From Paenibacillus sp. PCH8 (GTDB taxonomy: Bacteria; Bacillota; Bacilli; Paenibacillales; Paenibacillaceae): 64,000 bases of DNA. The DNA is taken from positions 2,914,001 to 2,978,000 of the forward strand of contig NZ_PKQK01000001.1 in the NCBI RefSeq assembly GCF_002968835.1, written 5' to 3'. The position numbers and the translations under genes are program-made. The notes under the pieces are model-generated. The model did no database searches. It saw nothing but the letters and a program-made list of their open reading frames with translations, and had not been told where the DNA came from. Of the stretch, positions 59,401 to 64,000 are shown piece by piece. Every line of letters begins with the position of its first letter. Positions within the stretch are counted from its first letter, which is position 1.

Positions 59401-59926
59401 TGCTGCCGAGGAATGGCTTGGGGAGACGGCGATGCCGGGAGGAGTGCTCTATTTCCATGTGCATAACCCCTTGTTGCAGTCAGCTAACGGCATGACATCG
59501 GAGCAGGCAGGACAAGAACTTTTGAAACGGTTTAAAATGAAGGGCCTCTTGCTCGCGGACCGTGATGCGATTGCTCAGATGGACAACACTCTGGATAAGG
59601 GATATTCAGCGATCATTCCGGTGGCGCTCAAGGCGGATGGCAGCTTCTATAGTAGCGCTGCTGTAGCCACGCCAGAGCAATGGGATACGCTGCTTGCTTC
59701 GGTTCGCACCAATATTCGGGAGATTGGAACACGAATCACCGATGGCGATGTGGCGATTGAGCCTTATCGTATCCAGCAGGAAGTGGCGTGTACGTTCTGT
59801 CCATATAAGCCGGTCTGTCAATTTGATGAGAATATTGAAGGCAATGAATATAATCTGCTCGCCAAACCGGGCAAACAACAAATCTGGGACATGCTGTCTC
59901 ATCAAAAGGGAGGGGAAACGTCATGA
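56423..59926 (+). CDS. addB: AddB, helicase-exonuclease AddAB subunit B
   Basis: Processes double-strand DNA ends for RecA loading together with AddA and recognises Chi. The 1167-aa protein has an N-terminal Walker A (GRAGSGKSS near 8-16). Its C-terminal nuclease domain carries the Fe-S cysteines: one in VACPFSHFASHG near 803 and three in CTFCPYKPVC near 1123-1132. The nuclease motif region VIDYKSSQTDLKL is near 970. ATG at 56423 follows GGAGG. The end overlaps addA (ATGA). Confidence 0.95.
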   Translation: MSVRFVIGRAGSGKSSLITREITSLLQHEPQGKPLILLVPEQSSFRTEQALVSSGAIKGTMRAEVLGFRRLAYRVMQEAGGSARIPIGAEGKKMLLYKVIQRRKEELKLFGASGSQLGFIGELNDLYSEFKRYELDPSSLEEGLSGWGASSSSPILEDKLHDLNLIYRDYEQELTDLYIDDEDTLTELTERLSENTLLQDAQIWIDGFQGFNPQEMSVIGQLMLQSSSVTIALTLDRAYDHGALPGELELFYPTASAYARLKGMADELGVSSDTTLLDSENLPRYKDRPGLAHLEAGFDRRIRWNSQGLDSGIQLVAAENRRAEMEGALREMRRLAQQEGARYRDMAVLVRQLEPYADIAEPLFRDYDVPVFLDRRRNELHHPLSEFIRSALDIVRRHWRYEDVFRCVKTDLLLPRDGSITREDMDQLENYVLACGIHGYRWTDGKPWKYVPSLSLEDNGQDGRSRGRDQMLSLMENCRTVITDALGIFEKRMNKAKTAKAQCEALYRLLEDAEIPWKLDQMSAEAKAQGDPERSREHRQMWGAVLDLLDQMVDMMGNERLDLALFAGMIETGLTELKLGLVPPALDQVLFGSMDRTRLQDIKYVFILGAVDGELPAVPQADGVLTEQERSLLTERGVALGPGATRQMLDERFLIYTALTSASRQLWLSYPVADDEGKALLPSEIVRHVRKMYGLQEQPLLAQPPVADSEEAHWSYAMHPGQSLSALIGQLRRWRRGEDISEMWWAVYNWHLSRETSRPQLEQLLGSIFYRNKALPLRTATSRRLYGTEVRTSVSRMERFVACPFSHFASHGLHLKERQLYRLQAPDIGQLFHAALSQLAMRLREENRSWGSLTPEQCRKEAEQTVEQIAPQLQGEILLSTKRYGYIFRKLKDIVSRASVILGEQSRRGSFEPIGLELDFGPDKPLPPLRFELENGCVMEIVGRIDRVDVAEGENGLLLRVIDYKSSQTDLKLHEVYYGLSLQMLTYLDVLLSAAEEWLGETAMPGGVLYFHVHNPLLQSANGMTSEQAGQELLKRFKMKGLLLADRDAIAQMDNTLDKGYSAIIPVALKADGSFYSSAAVATPEQWDTLLASVRTNIREIGTRITDGDVAIEPYRIQQEVACTFCPYKPVCQFDENIEGNEYNLLAKPGKQQIWDMLSHQKGGETS

Positions 59927-62900
59927 CGAATATGCCAAAACCGGAAGGTAGCTTCTGGAGTGATGACCAGTGGAGTGCCATTTCAGAGAGTGGGGAAGAC
60001 ATTCTGGTTGCCGCTGCAGCGGGATCGGGTAAAACGGCCGTATTGGTTGAACGTATTATTCGCAAGATCGCAGACCCTTCCCACGGGTTCAGCGTGGATC
60101 GCTTGCTAGTGGCTACGTTCACCAAAGCGGCTGCCGCCGAGATGAAGCAACGGATTCGTGAAGCATTGGAGCGTGCACTCGAAGAGCAACCCGGAGAAGA
60201 CCATTTGCGTAAACAGCTGTCACTGCTTGGACGGGCATCCATCACGACCTTGCATTCATTCTGTATGGAAGTTATACGCCGGTATTATCAGCACATCCCG
60301 CTGAATCCGGCTTTTCGTATCCTGAATGAAAATGAAGCAGAAATCTTGCGGCAGGAATTGCTCGAAGAACTATTCGAGGAGAAGTACGGCGAAGAAGATG
60401 AGGGAAGTACATTCCGTGAGCTGGTGGACTGGTTCAGTGGAGAGCGGAACGATGATGCCATGCATCGACTGGTACAACGATTGTATGATTTCTCTCGCAG
60501 TCATTCATGGCCGGATCATTGGTTGGCTGAGATGGCATCTGCTTTTCAGGTGGAAAGTGTGGAGGCACTTGGACATACTGCGTGGGTTCAGAGTATTTTG
60601 CGTGATGCGGCTCTAGCTTTAAGTGGTGCAGCAGGATTACTCCGTCAAGGTATCCATATTTCCATGCAACCTGAAGGTCCGACCCCTTATGCAGATACGT
60701 TAAAAGAAGACCTTATTATGGTCGAAGAGCTGTTGTCTGCGGTTGAGATTATGCCGTGGGAGAACTTGCCTGAAGTGTTCCAACCGGCTACATTTGGCAA
60801 ACTGAAGCCTTGCAAAAAAGATCAGACGGACCCGGCTTTACAAGATCAGGTGAAGGAACTGCGTGAGGCTGCGAAAAAGGCGGTTTCCGACCTGAAGGGA
60901 TCACTTTTCGGAAGAAGTGCATTCTCGTTCTGGCAGGAACTGGAGCAAGCAGCGCCGCTAATGCAGGAACTGGCAAGACTGGTCAGTACATTTGGGGAGC
61001 GTTATCGGCAGGCTAAACAGGAACGTGGACAAGTGGACTTCAGTGACCTGGAGCACTATTGCCTTCACATTTTGCGACATGAGGACTCCACGCCTGAGCT
61101 GTCGATGCCTTCTGATGCGGCGATGGAATATCGTTCACGCTTCGATGAAGTGTTATTGGATGAATATCAGGATACCAATACGGTTCAGGAAGATATCGTA
61201 AAACTGATTTCCAGAGAAAACCCGGGCAACCGATTCATGGTTGGGGATGTCAAACAGAGTATTTACCGTTTCCGACTGGCCGAGCCGGGTCTCTTTATGA
61301 ACAAATATCGCCAATATGGAGCATATAAGCATGTGAATGAAAGTGAAGAAAATGGCCTGATTCGTACAGGTCAACGTATTGATCTTGCACGGAATTTTCG
61401 CAGTCGTGCAGAAGTTGTACATTCGGTCAATATGATATTCCGGCAACTCATGAACGAAGGCGTGGCAGAGATTGCTTACGATGAACGTGCTCAGCTGGCA
61501 TATGGGGCCACGTTTCCCTCAGAGACGCTTGGAAGTGAGGCATATACACCTGAACTTATGTTGATTGATCGTCAGGGTGGTGGACCAGATCTGACGGAGA
61601 GCGCTGATGAAAATGGGGATGCACTGGTCTCAGCAGAACTGGAGAGTGCTGAACTCGAAACCGCTCAGTTGGAAGCACGAGCTATAGCGAAGCGTATCCG
61701 AGAGATGGTTGGGGATACGGACCAGCCTGCCCTCCATGTATATGACAAAGCGCTGCAAACGATGCGCCCGGCACGTTACGGTGACATGGTCATCTTGCTG
61801 CGTTCTACCTTGATGTGGGCTCCGCTCATGATTGAGGAGTTCAGACAGCAGGGGATTCCTGCTGGAGGAGAACAGAGCAAAGGCTATTTCCAGGCTACGG
61901 AAGTGGAGATCATGATGTCCTTGCTTCAGCTTGTTGATAATCCAAGACAGGATATTCCGCTTGCTTCCGTGCTCCGTTCCCCGATTGTGGGATTGGATGA
62001 AGAGGAACTGGCACAGATTCGTCTCGGTGACAAAAGACAGTCATTCTATGATGCTGTCATATCGGCTGCGGGAGAATGGGATAATTACTCCATTCGTTCA
62101 GTAGATCCATCCCGGCAGGAAAATCATTCTGAATCAAACATGGTCCAGCTACAATGGCCGGAAGCTTGGTCAGAATTGGAACAGGGACAGCGAGAATCAG
62201 CGGTAGCTGCCGAGGCAGAGGTGCTGGATCAGGGTGAAACCGAAATTTCAGGCTCGAAGTTACAGCAGAAGTTAATTCGTTTTATGCGTCAACTGGAACA
62301 GTGGAGACTTGAGGCGAGACAAGGCAGTCTGAGTGAACTGATCTGGCGCATGTATCGGGAAACGGGCTATTTGGACTGGGTTGGCGGTCTTCCCGGAGGT
62401 CTGCAACGTCAAAGTAATCTCAAGGCGCTGCACGATCGCGCACGACAGTATGAGGAATCCACCGCAAATCGCGGGTTGTTCCGTTTCTTGACCTACGTCT
62501 CCAGACTACGGGAAAACGGGGGGACCTCGGAACTGTCACAGGTGGTTCTGGTGAACAGGACAACGCCGTACGCATCATGACCATTCACCGGAGTAAGGGA
62601 CTGGAGTTTCCCATTGTTTTTGTCGGGGCATATCCAAAATGTTCAATCAGCAGGATCTGAACGCACCGTTTCTCATGCATAAGGAACTGGGATTTGGACC
62701 GAGGTTTGTGGATCGTGAGAACAGGGTTGCCTATCCTACTTTAGCCAATCTGGCTATTCGTCGTCGTGCCCAATTTGAATTGCTTGCTGAAGAGATGCGT
62801 GTGCTGTACGTTGCGCTGACCCGTCCCAAAGAGAAGATGATTTTGCTGGGAACCGTCAAAGATGCCAGCAAAAAGGCGCTCGCGTGGTCTCAGGTCAAAG

Positions 62901-64000
62901 ACAGCCCTGAACTGGCATTGCCTGACTACCTGCTTGCTGCGGGACGCAGTTACCTGGACTGGATAGGGCCATCCCTAATGAGACATCGGGACGCGGCGGT
63001 GCTACGAGAACTTGCGGGAAACCATGACTCGTTCTCAAGCTGTCTTGCTGATGATGAATCGCGATGGGGGATTTCTATTATCTCTGCGGATCAGGTATCT
63101 CGTGAGCATGTGGTTAATCAGACACTTGGAGAAGAAGAGGGCATGACTGATACACGTAAAGAACGTATTGCAGCTCTAAAAGCAGTTCAGCCTGTGCAGC
63201 TGATATCAGAAGAGGGTACGGACTGGCTGGTTAGCGAAATCGATAACCGGCTTTCGTGGACGTATCCGCATGAAGCAGCAACTCAAGTGGCGGCAAGTAC
63301 TTCCGTCACTGAGCTGAAGACCTTACTTGCCATGCAGGAACATCAGCCGTTTCAGGTGATGGAGGAACTGGAGGAACACGCGGAGACGCTGTTGGTTCAA
63401 AGCACTCCAGGGACGAATTACATCGAGGATGAAGCAGTGCATGGACAGCGGGGGCTTCCGGTAAATTCAGCGAGGAAGAGACTGCATCAGGATCAGATCG
63501 GAATATCAAGGTGAATGTCTCGGACACAAGAGCTGAAGGATCATCTTTCAAACTGCACCTGCGTCGTCCCAAATTCATGGAAGAAACGCAGATGACAGGG
63601 GCAGAACGGGGGACCGTGTATCACACGTTGATGCAGCATCTTCCTGTAGATGGATCATCCGTTGATGCGGAAATCGTTGAACAGACCATATCGCGCCTGA
63701 TCTCGCTTAAAATATTGCTTCCCCATCAAGTGGAGGCCATTCAACCGGGAGAGTTGTCTTCATTTTTTGATACAGAACCAGGGGCTGAGTTATTACGTGC
63801 AGAATGGATAAGAAGGGAAATTCCATTTATATATGGACTTCCGGCACATCGGTCTCCTGCGGAGTGGCTCCATGAACTGTCGCTGAATGCAGGCATGCAA
63901 ACGGTCGATGAAGATAACAACTTACAGGCATCGCTACAAGAGGAGACGGTTCTTGTACAAGGGATTATTGACTGTCTGTATGAAGTGGACGGCGAGCTTG
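59923..64000 (+). CDS. addA: AddA, helicase-exonuclease AddAB subunit A; three frameshifts, 3' end outside window
   Basis: The UvrD-like helicase and nuclease subunit. Walker A AAAGSGKTAVL near 29-39; helicase motifs DEYQDTN near 408 and DVKQSIYRFR near 435. The frame is lost at G6 (62518-62523), G4 (62625-62628) and near G5 (63450-63454). One extra G at each restores GGDLGT...EQDNAVRIMTIHRSKGLEFP, then VGGISKMFNQQDLN, then GASGKFSEEETASG...FKLHLRRPKFMEE. The nuclease domain begins (TGAERGTVYHTLMQHL) and the window ends just after GIIDC, before the catalytic DYKTD-type motif. Confidence 0.88.

Overview
The window is a chromosomal block of an endospore-forming, low-to-mid G+C Firmicute, most probably a Paenibacillus. 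The gene order matches the conserved Bacillus-type block yqeG-yqeH-aroE-yhbY-nadD-yqeK-rsfS-yqeM / comER-comEA-comEB-comEC / holA-rpsT-gpr-spoIIP-yqxA-lepA-hemW / hrcA-grpE-dnaK-dnaJ-prmA-rsmE-mtaB. The accessory insertions (copper-amine-oxidase-type stalk protein, CvfB-type S1 protein, leuS with a T-box, addBA at the end) fit Paenibacillus. I saw no tRNA, rRNA, CRISPR array, prophage or transposase gene.

Layout. 1-2 kb: 5' part of a nitrite reductase large subunit gene (minus strand) behind an FNR-like class II promoter. 2-7.4 kb: membrane hydrolase, three small unknown genes, an M42 aminopeptidase, and a short spoVAC-spoVAD-spoVAEB operon. 7.6-12 kb: MoxR ATPase / DUF58 / transglutaminase operon. 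12.1-18.6 kb: yqeG-to-yqeM ribosome-assembly, shikimate and NAD operon. 18.8-22.7 kb: a kinase-like gene and leuS with a leucine T-box. 22.6-27.8 kb: competence genes comER, comEA, comEB, comEC. 27.8-33.4 kb: variable region with orphan genes and an autoregulated ECF sigma/anti-sigma pair. 33.7-41.6 kb: holA, rpsT, gpr, spoIIP, yqxA, lepA, hemW. 41.7-47.4 kb: a GNAT gene and the CIRCE-controlled hrcA-grpE-dnaK-dnaJ operon. 47.6-53.4 kb: two related small proteins, a YfhD-like peptide, prmA, M50 protease, rsmE, mtaB, Nudix. 53.5-64 kb: Na/Pi-type transporter, 23S methyltransferase-like gene, addB and addA (open at the right edge).

Two things stand out. (1) A family of about 200-bp, strongly palindromic intergenic elements occurs three times (17.5, 48.0 and 54.6 kb), with a one-arm remnant at 3.5 kb. 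They share a folded core and imperfect terminal inverted repeats and carry no ORF. A second kind of inverted-repeat-bounded element lies at 4.8-5.0 kb. They look like a mobile or structured-RNA repeat family that I cannot name. (2) Four conserved genes (yqeM, comEC, hrcA, addA) carry six frameshifts in total. All shift as if one base were missing and at least five can be placed in runs of G, so base-calling error is more likely than gene decay.

Functionally the window joins spore formation and germination (spoVA genes, gpr, spoIIP, yqxA), DNA uptake and recombination repair (comE genes, addAB), translation and ribosome maturation (yqeH, rsfS, lepA, rpsT, prmA, rsmE, mtaB, leuS), heat-shock chaperones, cell-envelope signalling (ECF sigma) and nitrite assimilation or respiration. 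No gene cluster here is clearly a new pathway; the novelty is mainly in the non-coding repeats and a few small orphan genes.
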